This document shows, in pieces, positions 1 to 8,271 of a stretch of 64,000 bases of DNA. The DNA is from Bacillota bacterium (GTDB lineage: Bacteria; Bacillota; Clostridia; Christensenellales; Aristaeellaceae), in assembly GCA_023444095.1 (NCBI GenBank), contig JAEZRP010000016.1:24650-88649 (forward strand), written 5' to 3'. Position 1 is the stretch's first letter. Each line of letters opens with the position of its first letter. Made by a program: the position numbers and the translations under genes. Below the pieces are notes generated by a model. The model had not been told where the DNA came from and did not search any database. It saw only the letters and a list, made by a program, of their open reading frames with translations.

Positions 1-35
1 GACCTTGTGTAGCTGAGCTCCTGCGGATTTTTCAT
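1..35 (-). CDS. gcvH: Glycine cleavage system H protein, N-terminal start only (partial)
   Basis: Only the first 11 complete codons are inside the window. They read MKNPQELSYTR, which matches the usual opening of GcvH, the lipoyl carrier protein that shuttles the aminomethyl group between the P, T and L proteins. An AGGGGG ribosome site lies about seven bases before the ATG. It follows gcvT on the same strand with a gap of 23 bases, so it should be the second gene of a riboswitch-controlled gcvT-gcvH operon. The rest of the gene is off the left edge, so the identity rests on a short stretch plus its position. Confidence 0.7.
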   Translation of the reverse strand, partial: MKNPQELSYTR

Positions 36-58
36 CAGAAACGCCCCCTGTCTGTATT

Positions 59-1144
59 CTATCCCCTTTTATAAAACGGAAGCGGCACGATTTGCGCCTC
101 CACCCTGCGGCCGCGAATCTCCACCTCGACGGTTCTTCCGACCTCTGCAAACGCCGCGGCTACGAGCGCCATTGCCGCCGGATAACCCAGGTACGGGCAA
201 TACGTGCCGGAGGTCGTCGCGCCGATGGCGCAGCCTTCCGCGTACACCGGGCAGTGCTCGCGGGCGATGCCGCGTCCAATGAGCCTGAGCCCCACGCGCC
301 GGAGCTTCGGTGTGCCCGCGTCGACGAGCGCCTGCTTTCCGACAAAGTCCGCCTTGCCGAGCTTGACGAAAACGTCGAGGCTCGTCTCGAAGGGCGTCGT
401 CTCCTCGTCCATCTCGTGGCCGTAGAGCGGCATGGCGGCCTCGAGTCGAAGCGTGTCGCGCGCGCCAAGACCGCAGGGGATCAGTCCGTCCTCCGCGCCG
501 GCTCCGAGAAGCGCGTCCCACAGAGCGGGCGCGTCCCCGGCGGCACAGTAGAGTTCCAACCCGTCCTCGCCCGTATATCCCGTGCGGGAAACGAGGCAGG
601 AGACGCCCGCGACGTCCGCCTTGTCCTTGAAGCGGTAGTAGCGCGACGGGATGTTCCCGGACGCGGAGAGCTTTTCAAAGATCGCGAGCGCGCGAGGCCC
701 CTGCAACGCAAGCTGGGCGATGGAATCGGAGATGTCCTCGAACGCGCAGTCGCCAAAAAGGTGTGCGCGCATCCATTCGACGTCCTTCTCCCGGTTGGCG
801 GCGTTGACGACCAGAAGGTAATCATCCTCCCCGCGCCGATAAACGAGAAGATCGTCCACCACGCCACCCCGCTCGTTGCACATCGGGCTGTAGCGCACCT
901 GTCCGTCCTTCATGCCGGAGCAGTCGTTGGTGACGATCTTCTGAACATTCTCGAGGGCGTCCTTGCCCTTGTAAGTCACTTCCCCCATGTGGGACACGTC
1001 GAAGAGCCCGCAGGCCGTGCGCACGGCCATGTGTTCCTTGATGATGCCGGTCGGGTACTCCACGGGCAGGAGATAGCCCGCGAACGGTACGATCTTCCCG
1101 GCGAGGGCGACGTGGCGGTCATACAGCGGCGTCTTGCATTCCAT
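59..1144 (-). CDS. gcvT: Aminomethyltransferase (glycine cleavage T protein)
   Basis: GcvT takes the aminomethyl group from lipoyl-H protein and, with tetrahydrofolate, makes methylene-THF and ammonia. The 361-residue protein has the family landmarks: N-terminal KTPLYDRH, GLFDVSHMGE, the folate-binding Asp region near VNAANREKDVEW, SRTGYTGEDGLELY, and a C-terminal GTYCPYLG segment where TSG..SP is usual. The start at the ATG before ECKTPLY is preferred to an ATG eleven codons upstream because GGGAGG lies nine bases before it. The gene sits behind a tandem glycine riboswitch and is followed by gcvH, so it is expected to be switched on by excess glycine. Confidence 0.96.
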   Translation of the reverse strand: MECKTPLYDRHVALAGKIVPFAGYLLPVEYPTGIIKEHMAVRTACGLFDVSHMGEVTYKGKDALENVQKIVTNDCSGMKDGQVRYSPMCNERGGVVDDLLVYRRGEDDYLLVVNAANREKDVEWMRAHLFGDCAFEDISDSIAQLALQGPRALAIFEKLSASGNIPSRYYRFKDKADVAGVSCLVSRTGYTGEDGLELYCAAGDAPALWDALLGAGAEDGLIPCGLGARDTLRLEAAMPLYGHEMDEETTPFETSLDVFVKLGKADFVGKQALVDAGTPKLRRVGLRLIGRGIAREHCPVYAEGCAIGATTSGTYCPYLGYPAAMALVAAAFAEVGRTVEVEIRGRRVEAQIVPLPFYKRG

Positions 1145-1220
1145 TTCCGGTTGCCTCCCATGTGATTCAATAAACAAAAATAGAGACGGGCAGGCGACGA
1201 TTCCCTCGTCGCCGGCACAT

Positions 1221-1412
1221 CTCTGTTTCCTTACCTGAAAGATTCCCTTATAAGCGGGCTATAAGGTTGCTTCTTCGGTGCATGTCCGCCTCGGGCGCGC
1301 GCCCTGTGCGACTCTGCTTTCCAGAGTTTCGTCGGAATCCAGTCCTTTCGCCTGAGAGCTTCTGCCTGTTCCCCTTCGGCGACGCCGGAGCGTTCTCTCC
1401 TGAATTCTTCAT
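1221..1412 (-). ncRNA. Tandem glycine riboswitch upstream of gcvT
   Basis: On the minus strand the leader holds two glycine aptamers. The first (about 1321-1412) contains GGAGAGAACGCUCC, GCCGAAGGGG and CUCUCAGGCGAAAGGACU; the second (about 1221-1290) contains ACCGAAGAAGCAA and UCUUUCAGGUAAGGAAACAGAG. These are the conserved P1/P3a core elements of the family, placed in the usual order with a short linker, 80-270 bases before the gcvT start. In this family glycine binding activates gcv expression. The exact outer boundaries are approximate. Confidence 0.95.
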
Positions 1413-1477
1413 CCGAATATTCGATTTTTCACCCGAATGATGGGGCGCTCGCATGCCGCGCCGTTCGTGTTTCCTGT

Positions 1478-1506
1478 ATTCTATTCCCTCCGCCACCGGA
1501 TGTCAA
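1478..1506 (-). promoter_or_regulatory. Sigma-A promoter of the riboswitch-gcvT transcript
   Basis: Minus strand: -35 TTGACA at 1501-1506, spacer of 17, -10 TAGAAT at 1478-1483. Transcription would start about 60 bases before the first glycine aptamer. Confidence 0.85.
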
Positions 1507-1526
1507 GAGAAAATCACATTACCAAA

Positions 1527-2594
1527 TCATGAACGCCCGTGGGAGAGCGCGTCGAAGATTCCGAGGATGTACTGGCTCCCCAGCGCCCGGTCATATAGCC
1601 CGTAGCCGGGCATCGCCACCTCGCCCCAGATGGCGCGGCCGTGGTCGGGGCGGATGGGGCCTTTGAAGCCGATTTCGACGAGCGCGCGCACGATCTCCAC
1701 CATGTCGAGCGAGCCGTCAGCCGCGTAGTGCGCCGCCTCCTCGAAGACGCCAGGCGCGATGTGCTTGGTGTTCCGCACGTGCGCGAAGTGCACGCGGCCC
1801 TTTAGGGACCGGATGATGTCCGGAATGTCGTTTTCCGGATTCGAGCCGAGGCTGCCCGTGCACAGCGTCACGCCGTTGTGCGGGTTCGGCACCGCTTCCA
1901 TGAGGCGGAGGATGTCTGACTTGTTCTTCACGATGCGCGGGAGCCCGAACACGCTCCACGCCGGATCGTCCATGTGGATAGCCATGTTGACGTTATTCGC
2001 GTCGCACGCGGGCATGACAGCCTTTAAAAAATAGACGAGATTCTCAAACAGCCGCTTCTCGTCGAGGCCCTCATAGAGTGCGAACAACTCCCGAATTTTT
2101 GCCATGCGCTCCGGCTCCCAGCCCGCAAGCCGGAAACCGTTGCTGTCCGTGCCCATGTGCTCGAACATCCGCGCGGGGTCGATCCGGTCGATCAGCTTCT
2201 GATCGTACGCCATCACCGTCGCGCCGTCCGGACGCTTTTTCCGAAGCTCCGAGCGCGTCCAGTCGAACACGGGCATGAAGTTGTAGCAGATCATGCGGAC
2301 GTCCAGAGCGCCCAGCTTCTCGATCGTGCGGATGTAGTTTTCGATGTATCGGTCCCGCTCGGGCGCGCCGACCTTAATGGCGTCGCACACGTTGACGCTC
2401 TCAATGCCCAGGAGCCGCAGACCCGCGTCCTCGATCTGCGCCTTGAGCCTCCGGATGGCCGAAAGCTCCCACTCTTCGCCGGGCACGGCGTCGTACAGCC
2501 CGCTCACCACGCCCACAACGCCCGGAATCTGCCGGATCTGCCACAGCTTGACGGAGTCGAATTCCTCGCCAAACCAGCGCAACGTCATCTTCAT
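1527..2594 (-). CDS. uxuA: Mannonate dehydratase
   Basis: UxuA dehydrates D-mannonate to 2-keto-3-deoxygluconate in hexuronate breakdown. The 355-residue protein begins MKMTLRWFG, has VCYNFMPV-type core (ICYNFMPVFDWTRSEL), a metal-site segment NMAIHMDDPAW, TLCTGSLGSNPENDI, HFAHVRNTK and a C-terminal RPDHGRAIWGE, all typical of UxuA. Its ATG overlaps the stop of the GntR gene (ATGA), so it is translated as the last gene of the TRAP-gntR-uxuA unit. This strongly suggests that the transporter brings in glucuronate, galacturonate or their oligomers. UxuB and KDG-handling enzymes are not in the window. Confidence 0.96.
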   Translation of the reverse strand: MKMTLRWFGEEFDSVKLWQIRQIPGVVGVVSGLYDAVPGEEWELSAIRRLKAQIEDAGLRLLGIESVNVCDAIKVGAPERDRYIENYIRTIEKLGALDVRMICYNFMPVFDWTRSELRKKRPDGATVMAYDQKLIDRIDPARMFEHMGTDSNGFRLAGWEPERMAKIRELFALYEGLDEKRLFENLVYFLKAVMPACDANNVNMAIHMDDPAWSVFGLPRIVKNKSDILRLMEAVPNPHNGVTLCTGSLGSNPENDIPDIIRSLKGRVHFAHVRNTKHIAPGVFEEAAHYAADGSLDMVEIVRALVEIGFKGPIRPDHGRAIWGEVAMPGYGLYDRALGSQYILGIFDALSHGRS

Positions 2595-3304
2595 TGCCGC
2601 AACTCCCGTTTTGTGAATTCCGCCGCACGCGGCTTGAAATAGTCCGGGTAGCCTTCCCGAAGCGATGCCTCGTCGATCCGGTAGCGGCTCAGGTGTTTGT
2701 CCATGATCCGCCGGGCTTCCGGCGCGTCCCGCCGCGCGATGGCGTCCACGATCGCCGCGTGATCCTCCACGATCTTCAAGTCCTTTACCGTCCGGAGCGA
2801 CAGATTCCGCACCCGGTCAAAATGGATGGACATCCAGCGGATCATCTCGCACGCCTGCTCCTTCTGCGCGAAACCGAACAGCATGCCGTGAAACGCATTG
2901 TCCAACTCGTAGAGCAGGTCGGGGTTTTCGCGCTTCAAGGCGTACTCCTGATCGGCGAGGTTCTCGCGCAGCGCGCAAAGCGCGGAGGGCGCAAGCGTCT
3001 GGCACAGAAGCTCGACCACGGCGCACTCCAGCACGGTCCGGATGAAGCGGGCCTCTTCCACCATCGAGTAATCGATCAGGGAGATCCGGCTGCCGCGCTG
3101 GGGGTAGATCTCGACGATGCGCACCTTTGAGAGGTCCAGAAGCGCCTCGCGCACGGGCGTGCGCGAAAGGCCCATTTGCTCAGCCAGTTCGCTTTCCGAG
3201 ACCATGCTCCCCGGCGCGAGGTCGAGACTGATGATGTTGTGCTTCAGCGTGCGGAGCGCGTAGTCGCGCCCCGTCTCGCGAGTTTGTCTTGCGGGAATGA
3301 ACAT
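2591..3304 (-). CDS. GntR/FadR-subfamily transcriptional regulator of hexuronate operon
   Basis: A 237-residue regulator: winged helix at about residues 5-70 (APGSMVSESELAEQMGLSRT, then PVREALLDL) and an all-helical FCD ligand-binding domain at about 90-215 with the metal-binding pattern (His near DNAFHGML, VEDHAAIVDAI, MDKHLSRY). The ATG at 3304 is chosen because it starts the standard GntR N-terminus; the reading frame upstream is not GntR-like. It is embedded between the TRAP permease and uxuA, so it probably represses this operon until a uronate or a breakdown intermediate binds. UxuR, ExuR and KdgR-like proteins of this subfamily do this. Confidence 0.9.
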   Translation of the reverse strand: MFIPARQTRETGRDYALRTLKHNIISLDLAPGSMVSESELAEQMGLSRTPVREALLDLSKVRIVEIYPQRGSRISLIDYSMVEEARFIRTVLECAVVELLCQTLAPSALCALRENLADQEYALKRENPDLLYELDNAFHGMLFGFAQKEQACEMIRWMSIHFDRVRNLSLRTVKDLKIVEDHAAIVDAIARRDAPEARRIMDKHLSRYRIDEASLREGYPDYFKPRAAEFTKRELRQ

Positions 3305-3327
3305 CGTTACCTCACTCTCGCGCGCCG

Positions 3328-4617
3328 TCAGAATAGGCTCGGCAGCCACAGGCTGATCTGCGGAACGAACGTGATCAGAAGAAGCGCCGCGATCATGCAA
3401 GCGTAAAACGGCAGCGTCGCCTTGACAATTCGCTCCATGGGAACCTTGGAGACGGCCGAGCCGATGAACAGCACCGCGCCGACCGGCGGCGTGAGAAGGC
3501 CGATTCCGCAGTTGAGCACGATCATGATGCCGAACTGGATGGGCGAAATTCCGATCGATGTCGCCACGGGCAGGAGGATGGGCGTCGCGATCAATATAAT
3601 GGGAGCCATATCCATGATACACCCGAGTACAAGGAGAATCAGGTTAACAAGCAGCGCCAGGGCGATGGGGTTGCTCGTGATTCCCTTGATTGCGTTTGCC
3701 GCCAGCGCGGGCACGTGCAGGTACGTAAGGCAGTACCCGAACAGGCTCGATGTCGCAATCAAAATGAGCACGATGGAGAGCATGCTCACGCTCTCCCCCA
3801 CCACCTTCCAAACGCCGCGCCAGTTCAGGCCCTTATAGACGAACACGCTTACGAAAAGGCTGTAGACGACCGCAATCGCGGCGGATTCGGTAGCGGTGAA
3901 CCAGCCGCCCACGACGCCGCCCACAACAATCACCACTGCGGCCAGCGCCCAGAATGACGAACCGATCTGCCTGAACACGTTTCTCAGGTTGAACTTCGAG
4001 CCCTTGGGGTAATTTCGCTTGATCGAGATGATGTAGGAACCGATCATCAATGAAAGTGCCAGAAGCGCGCCGGGCAGATATCCGGCGAGAAACAGGCTGC
4101 CCACCGAGATGGAACCCGCGGTGGTCGCGTAGATGACCATGTTGTGGCTCGGCGGGACGAGCAGACCCTCGCAGGAGGAGGTGATCGTGACGGCGGTTGA
4201 AAAGTCATCGTCATAGCCCTGCTCCACCATCATAGGGATGAGTACCGAACCGAGCGACGCGGTGTCAGCGGCGGCGGAGCCGGAGATGCCTCCAAAGAAG
4301 TAGGAGGCGACGATGTTTACCATCGCCATGCCGCCGCGCATCCAGCCAACCAGCGAGTCGGCGAGCTTGATGAGTTTATCGCTGATGCCGCCTTTGCCCA
4401 TGAGGCAACCCATGGTGATAAAAAACGGCACCGCCATGAGGCTGAAGGAACTGATGCCCTTGACCATCTGCTGCGCGACCGCTGCCAGCGGAAGCCCCAG
4501 TGAAAGGAGGCAGAGCGTCGCCGCGATGCCCACGGCGTAGGCGATCTGGAATCGGAGGAGGATCATGAGGCCGAAGCTTCCGAGAAGCACCAGAATGGCA
4601 AACGATTCGGGCGTCAT
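3328..4617 (-). CDS. dctM: TRAP transporter large permease DctM
   Basis: A 429-residue membrane protein of the DctM/SiaM type with about 12 hydrophobic segments. Characteristic stretches are GISGSAAADTASLGSVLIP near residues 115-135, VIVNCG-like IMIVLNCGIGLLTPPVG, and a C-terminal LITFVPQISLWLP. It forms the Na+-driven transport channel with DctQ, using substrate delivered by DctP. Its start overlaps the dctQ stop by four bases. The neighbouring uxuA and GntR genes point to uronate uptake. Confidence 0.95.
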   Translation of the reverse strand: MTPESFAILVLLGSFGLMILLRFQIAYAVGIAATLCLLSLGLPLAAVAQQMVKGISSFSLMAVPFFITMGCLMGKGGISDKLIKLADSLVGWMRGGMAMVNIVASYFFGGISGSAAADTASLGSVLIPMMVEQGYDDDFSTAVTITSSCEGLLVPPSHNMVIYATTAGSISVGSLFLAGYLPGALLALSLMIGSYIISIKRNYPKGSKFNLRNVFRQIGSSFWALAAVVIVVGGVVGGWFTATESAAIAVVYSLFVSVFVYKGLNWRGVWKVVGESVSMLSIVLILIATSSLFGYCLTYLHVPALAANAIKGITSNPIALALLVNLILLVLGCIMDMAPIILIATPILLPVATSIGISPIQFGIMIVLNCGIGLLTPPVGAVLFIGSAVSKVPMERIVKATLPFYACMIAALLLITFVPQISLWLPSLF

Positions 4618-5141
4618 TTCCCCTCACCTCCCTTGACAAAGAATCCCCTGATATGGTTGTAAAGCGTCTCGATTTCGAAGATGATCATCGCAAAACCCGC
4701 CAGGGGGACCGGGAAGTACATCCAGAACTTCGAGAGCGTGGGAATGCTCGTGTATGTGCCGAATTTTCCAATCTTGAGGCTGTAAGCCAGCCCGACCTTG
4801 ATCATCACGATTGCGAAGGCCATGACCGCGAGATCGGCCAATATGTCCAGAGACAGCACGACTTTCGCGGGCAGCACCTTGTCGAGCGCCGTCATGCGGA
4901 TGTGCGTGTTGCGGCGCAGCGCGATGGCTGCGCTCAAAACGGCCATGTAGGCCATGCAGGTGAGGACGATCTCCTCGCTCCACGCGGGATCAGGCACGAA
5001 GGGCACGTAGCGGCCCAGCACGGCCATGCCGGTAATCAGGATGTCCGCAACCAACAGGAGTTTGCAGACGAACATCGTCACCATTTCGGCGACGTCGTAG
5101 AACGGCCTTAATTTGTCGAGCTTTGCAAACACAGCGGGCAT
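4614..5141 (-). CDS. dctQ: TRAP transporter small permease DctQ
   Basis: A 175-residue protein with four hydrophobic helices, the size and pattern of DctQ. The motif WSEEIVLTCMAYMAVLSAA near residues 65-85 is the family hallmark, followed by HIRMTALDKVLP. The ATG at 5141 is used because GAGGAGG lies a few bases upstream; an in-frame start 24 codons earlier has no ribosome site. It joins DctM by an ATGA overlap and lies 107 bases after dctP. Confidence 0.92.
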   Translation of the reverse strand: MPAVFAKLDKLRPFYDVAEMVTMFVCKLLLVADILITGMAVLGRYVPFVPDPAWSEEIVLTCMAYMAVLSAAIALRRNTHIRMTALDKVLPAKVVLSLDILADLAVMAFAIVMIKVGLAYSLKIGKFGTYTSIPTLSKFWMYFPVPLAGFAMIIFEIETLYNHIRGFFVKGGEGK

Positions 5142-5248
5142 CTGGGATTCCTCCTCGTCGCGTACGGCAGCCACTTGTATAGATAGAAGAATGGCGCAGG
5201 GAGCACCTGTCACCCACCCTGCGCCTGATTACCTGATCTGGAATTTCG

Positions 5249-6241
5249 TCAGTCGGCCAGTCCGACGATGGTTTCGTACTCCGTCTGATAGTCCGCGGTA
5301 TAGCTCGCGATCAGGTCGGCACATGCGTCCTTCAGGGCCTGCTTGTCCGCCACCTCGACGAAGGTCACGCCCGCCGCCTCAAGCTCGGCCACGCACTCAG
5401 CCTCGATGTCCGCGGAGAGGCCTGCGTTGAACTCGCTGGCGTACTTACCCGCCTCGACGAAGGCCGCCTTCTGCGAATCGGAGAGCTTGTTCCAGGCGTC
5501 CTCGGTAATGATGACCTCGGCGCAGCCCAGCGTGTGCTGGTCGAGCAGCATGTAGGGCGCCACCTCGAAGAAGGCGTTCGACTGATAATTGACGATGGGC
5601 TGCTCCGCGCCATCAACGACGCCGGAGGAAAGGCTTGTGTAAAGCTCGGTGAAGGAAACGACGGTCGGGCTCGCGCCAAGCCCCTCGACCATGCCGGTCA
5701 TGATGGGATCGGTCGAGACGCGGATCTTCGTGCCGGCGATTCCCGCGACGTCCTCAACGGGCATCGTGAAGAAGAAGTTGCGAAAGCCTTCCTCGACGTA
5801 GAACAGGCCCTTGATCCCAAGGCCAACCTCGGATGGCTCGCTCAAAAACTCCTGACCCAGATCGCTCGCGGCGAACTTCCAGAAATGCTCGCGGCCCGAG
5901 AAGGTGTAGGGAATGCTCAGAAGGAGCGTTTTTTTGGTTCCGTAGCTGTTCAGGCTGAACGTCGCCACGCGGGCGATGTCGATCGTGCCGCCGCCGCCGA
6001 TCATGGTATCTAGTACGTCGCCCTCAGCGCCCAGCACGCCGCTGAACTGGATGTTGATCGTGACCGAGCCGCCGGTCAGCTCCTCCACCTTCTCCTTGAA
6101 GGCGTTGGCGGTCTTGCCCATCAGGGAATCCTCCGGATTGACCTCGGCGTAGGTGAACGTGAGCTGCGGCTCATCGGCCAGCGCGGACGCCAAACCCATC
6201 ACCAGCATCAGCGCGAGAACAAGAGATACGAGCTTCTTCAT
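5249..6241 (-). CDS. dctP: TRAP transporter substrate-binding protein DctP
   Basis: A 330-residue secreted protein: signal peptide at residues 1-22 (MKKLVSLVLALMLVMG, cleavage after SALA), then the DctP fold with GGTIDIARVATFSL, PYTFSGREHFWKF, GIKGLFYVEEGFRNF, the sugar-acid contact Arg in GTKIRVSTDPIM, and SFTELYTSLSSGVVDGAE. In this family the Arg contacts the substrate carboxylate. It is the first gene of the operon and has its own strong promoter. The context argues for a uronate or aldonate ligand. Confidence 0.95.
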   Translation of the reverse strand: MKKLVSLVLALMLVMGLASALADEPQLTFTYAEVNPEDSLMGKTANAFKEKVEELTGGSVTINIQFSGVLGAEGDVLDTMIGGGGTIDIARVATFSLNSYGTKKTLLLSIPYTFSGREHFWKFAASDLGQEFLSEPSEVGLGIKGLFYVEEGFRNFFFTMPVEDVAGIAGTKIRVSTDPIMTGMVEGLGASPTVVSFTELYTSLSSGVVDGAEQPIVNYQSNAFFEVAPYMLLDQHTLGCAEVIITEDAWNKLSDSQKAAFVEAGKYASEFNAGLSADIEAECVAELEAAGVTFVEVADKQALKDACADLIASYTADYQTEYETIVGLAD

Positions 6242-6308
6242 CTCAGGGAACCCTCCTTGCCATTATTCAGAATTCAAAACAGGGATAACGGATTCATTAA
6301 TCATCGTT

Positions 6309-6337
6309 AATATATCACGCCCTATCCGCATTGTCAA
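6309..6337 (-). promoter_or_regulatory. Promoter of the TRAP-gntR-uxuA operon
   Basis: Minus strand: TTGACA at 6332-6337, spacer of 17, TATATT at 6309-6314, a near-consensus sigma-A promoter 68 bases before dctP. The CTAG-centred stretch just upstream of the -35 may be part of the GntR operator, but no clear long palindrome is visible. Confidence 0.85.
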
Positions 6338-6485
6338 CTAGTATGCCAGCAAAAAATTCATTCCATTTCTGTCGCAATCGTTGGTTCAAGCCCCGAAATT
6401 GGAGCGATTTCAACAATATGTGCGCTTGATTTTTTCCAATGCTTATGACAAAATAAACGGGTAATTTCTGTGAACGGGGGACGAT

Positions 6486-7013
6486 GTGGGCATGAAAGAG
6501 GAAATGACCATTCGCGTGAGGCTTGATCGGAAGACATTTGCGCGCTTTGCGTTGTTTGACGCCCTCGTCCTGAAAAGGCGCTGGGTGCGGCCCGCGCTGT
6601 TTTCCGCGATGCTGCTCAGCTTCGCGGCGGTGGCCTTCCTCTTCTCCGAACGCGAGCAGGCGACGCTCGTTGGGGTCGTGCTGACGGCAGTGGGACTGGC
6701 CCTGCCGGTCGCGTATTGGGGCGGATACCTGACCTCCGTCCGCAAGAAGGCGCGCGCCCTTAAGCTGGACGCGAGCTGGACGGCCTACCTGCTGCGGCTG
6801 AGCGACGCGGGCGTGACGGTCGAGGGCGGGGACAAGACGGGGACACTCGATTGGGAAAGGCTGTACGGTGCCTGGCGGAGGCGGGGATGCGTCTACCTCT
6901 ACGTCTCGGACAGCCGCGCGTTCCTCCTGCCCGACGGGCAGGCAAGCGTCGGTCCGGCCGAGCTGTGGGAATTCATCACCCGTCATCTTCCCCAAGACCG
7001 GACGCACGGATGA
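6486..7013 (+). CDS. YcxB-like membrane protein
   Basis: A 175-residue protein with a short charged N-terminus, two hydrophobic segments at about residues 36-54 and 59-78, and a soluble C-terminal part ending in LDWERLYGAWRRRGCVYLYV...FLLPDG. The W..LYGAW...YLY...LP pattern matches the YcxB-like C-terminal domain found in many Firmicutes; its function is not known. It starts with GTG at 6486 (GGGGGA four bases before) or ATG at 6492. It is a single gene divergent from the TRAP operon. Confidence 0.65.
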   Translation: MGMKEEMTIRVRLDRKTFARFALFDALVLKRRWVRPALFSAMLLSFAAVAFLFSEREQATLVGVVLTAVGLALPVAYWGGYLTSVRKKARALKLDASWTAYLLRLSDAGVTVEGGDKTGTLDWERLYGAWRRRGCVYLYVSDSRAFLLPDGQASVGPAELWEFITRHLPQDRTHG

Positions 7014-7187
7014 CGCGAACATCACAGGGCGCGCGAGCTTTTCAACGGATCGTCAAAGATTCGGTCGCGGTTAACGGCAGGCGACGGTCATGCGCCGCAA
7101 CGGCGTAAAATAGCGGTCGCCTTAATCGGGGATCGGCATGGCCATAGATCGCTCTCGGTGCCATTGAAAGGCGGAACAAACTCGCGG

Positions 7188-7826
7188 CTAGCGCTCCGTG
7201 AAGTACACGAGCCCGCCGCGCATGCGGGTGGACAGGTACCAGAGCCTGAGGTCGAACCGGATCTCGCTTCCCTCGTCGCTCGCCGAGGACGTGAGGCTCA
7301 CATCGTCCATTTCAGCTGCCGTGATGGTGATCCAGTGCCAGCCCTGCAGGTTTTTCACGCGGCCCTTTGTGAGATTGAGAAAGGCCAGGGGGCAGTCGCT
7401 TTCGAGGCCCGCGCGCACAAATTCCGCCAGTTTCTCGACGGGCGCGCGATCCCGGCACATGTAACCGTGCACCTCAAACGTATGCGCCTGGAGCGCGAGG
7501 TCCCGGCTCGCGGCGAAGTCCGTGACCCCCCGCGTATACATTTCCACCCGGTTGAGGCCCATGCTCCCCGGCGTGACGAACTGATAGATCTCCTCCATGT
7601 GCGCGGAAAACGCGGACTTTCGCATATCCTCTCCGGCGTACAGCGCGCGCAGCGCCGGGCGGGTCATGGCGAGATAGGCCGTCAGATTGGCGGCACAGGT
7701 GGGGCCGCAGCCCGCCCTCCTGTGCCACTCGTCCCGATACCATTCCTGATCACCGCCGAAGAAGGCGCGCTGCGATTCGTCCTCCGCGATCATCAATACT
7801 TCCGGTCGTAAAATGTTAACGATCAT
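7188..7826 (-). CDS. C39/papain-like cysteine-peptidase-fold protein, function unknown
   Basis: A 212-residue cytoplasmic protein. HRRAGCGPTCAANLTAYL near residues 37-54 looks like the catalytic Cys helix of C39-like peptidases (CGPT), and LQGWHWITITAAEM near 160-175 supplies a plausible catalytic His strand; the following FDLRLWYLS could carry the Asp. No signal peptide and no transporter domain is seen, so it may act on an intracellular peptide or may be a binding module rather than a protease. ATG at 7826 is preferred because GAGGG lies six bases upstream. Its transcript seems to have a leader of about 190 bases with strong stem-loops. Confidence 0.5.
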   Translation of the reverse strand: MIVNILRPEVLMIAEDESQRAFFGGDQEWYRDEWHRRAGCGPTCAANLTAYLAMTRPALRALYAGEDMRKSAFSAHMEEIYQFVTPGSMGLNRVEMYTRGVTDFAASRDLALQAHTFEVHGYMCRDRAPVEKLAEFVRAGLESDCPLAFLNLTKGRVKNLQGWHWITITAAEMDDVSLTSSASDEGSEIRFDLRLWYLSTRMRGGLVYFTER

Positions 7827-7913
7827 TTGATCCCTCACTTGCCAAACATTGGTACGTCATTGCAGCGGATCGTCTCCCGTCACGGAGGGCCATTCTGATC
7901 TTTGATTCGAATG

Positions 7914-7968
7914 ACCCGGTCGCGAAGCGACCTGTTTTGGTGCGGGGCACCACGCCAAAACAACCGGG
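7914..7968 (-). promoter_or_regulatory. Stem-loop-rich 5' leader of the C39-like gene
   Basis: Within the predicted leader there is a hairpin with arms GGTCGC/GCGACC around GAA (7918-7932), a second with arms GTTTTGG/CCAAAAC (7934-7961, with GGTGC/GCACC inside), and outer arms CCCGG/CCGGG (7915-7919 and 7964-7968) that could close both into a multi-branched fold. No T-tract follows, so it does not look like a simple terminator. No known riboswitch class is recognised. Confidence 0.45.
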
Positions 7969-8020
7969 CAGGGCGAAAAAACTCGCTGCTTTGACGAATG
8001 AAACGGTTCTCATTGGCCTC

Positions 8021-8049
8021 AGTATAGCGCATTGGACGCAAAACATCAA
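8021..8049 (-). promoter_or_regulatory. Promoter upstream of the structured leader
   Basis: Minus strand: TTGATG at 8044-8049, spacer of 17, TATACT at 8021-8026. Transcription would begin near 8014, giving a 5' leader of about 190 bases before the ATG at 7826. Confidence 0.6.
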
Positions 8050-8129
8050 ATCACATTCGTCAAATTTCGCCGAAAATCCGCGAAAATCGGATCCCTATCC
8101 CCTGCGCCGACAGCATGGCTGCACCCACG

Positions 8130-8264
8130 TCATAGCCGCAGGCGCATAATGAGGAGCATCTGGAGCCCGTCCACGCGCGCGAGCAGAAATTTCTCCCGGC
8201 GGGAGAGTCGCTTTTCGGCAAGCGGCACTGTCGGCATGCCGTCGTAAAAGACGTATCCCGCCAT
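8130..8264 (-). CDS. Small 44-residue ORF behind the GH5 gene
   Basis: A short ORF starts seven bases after the TGA of the GH5 hydrolase and reads MAGYVFYDGMPTV then a basic stretch KRLSRREKFLLAR and a hydrophobic end. GGGAG lies only a base or two before the ATG, so translation would depend on coupling to the GH5 gene. No family is recognised. It could be a real small protein or a chance ORF. Confidence 0.3.
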   Translation of the reverse strand: MAGYVFYDGMPTVPLAEKRLSRREKFLLARVDGLQMLLIMRLRL

Positions 8265-8271
8265 TCTCCCG

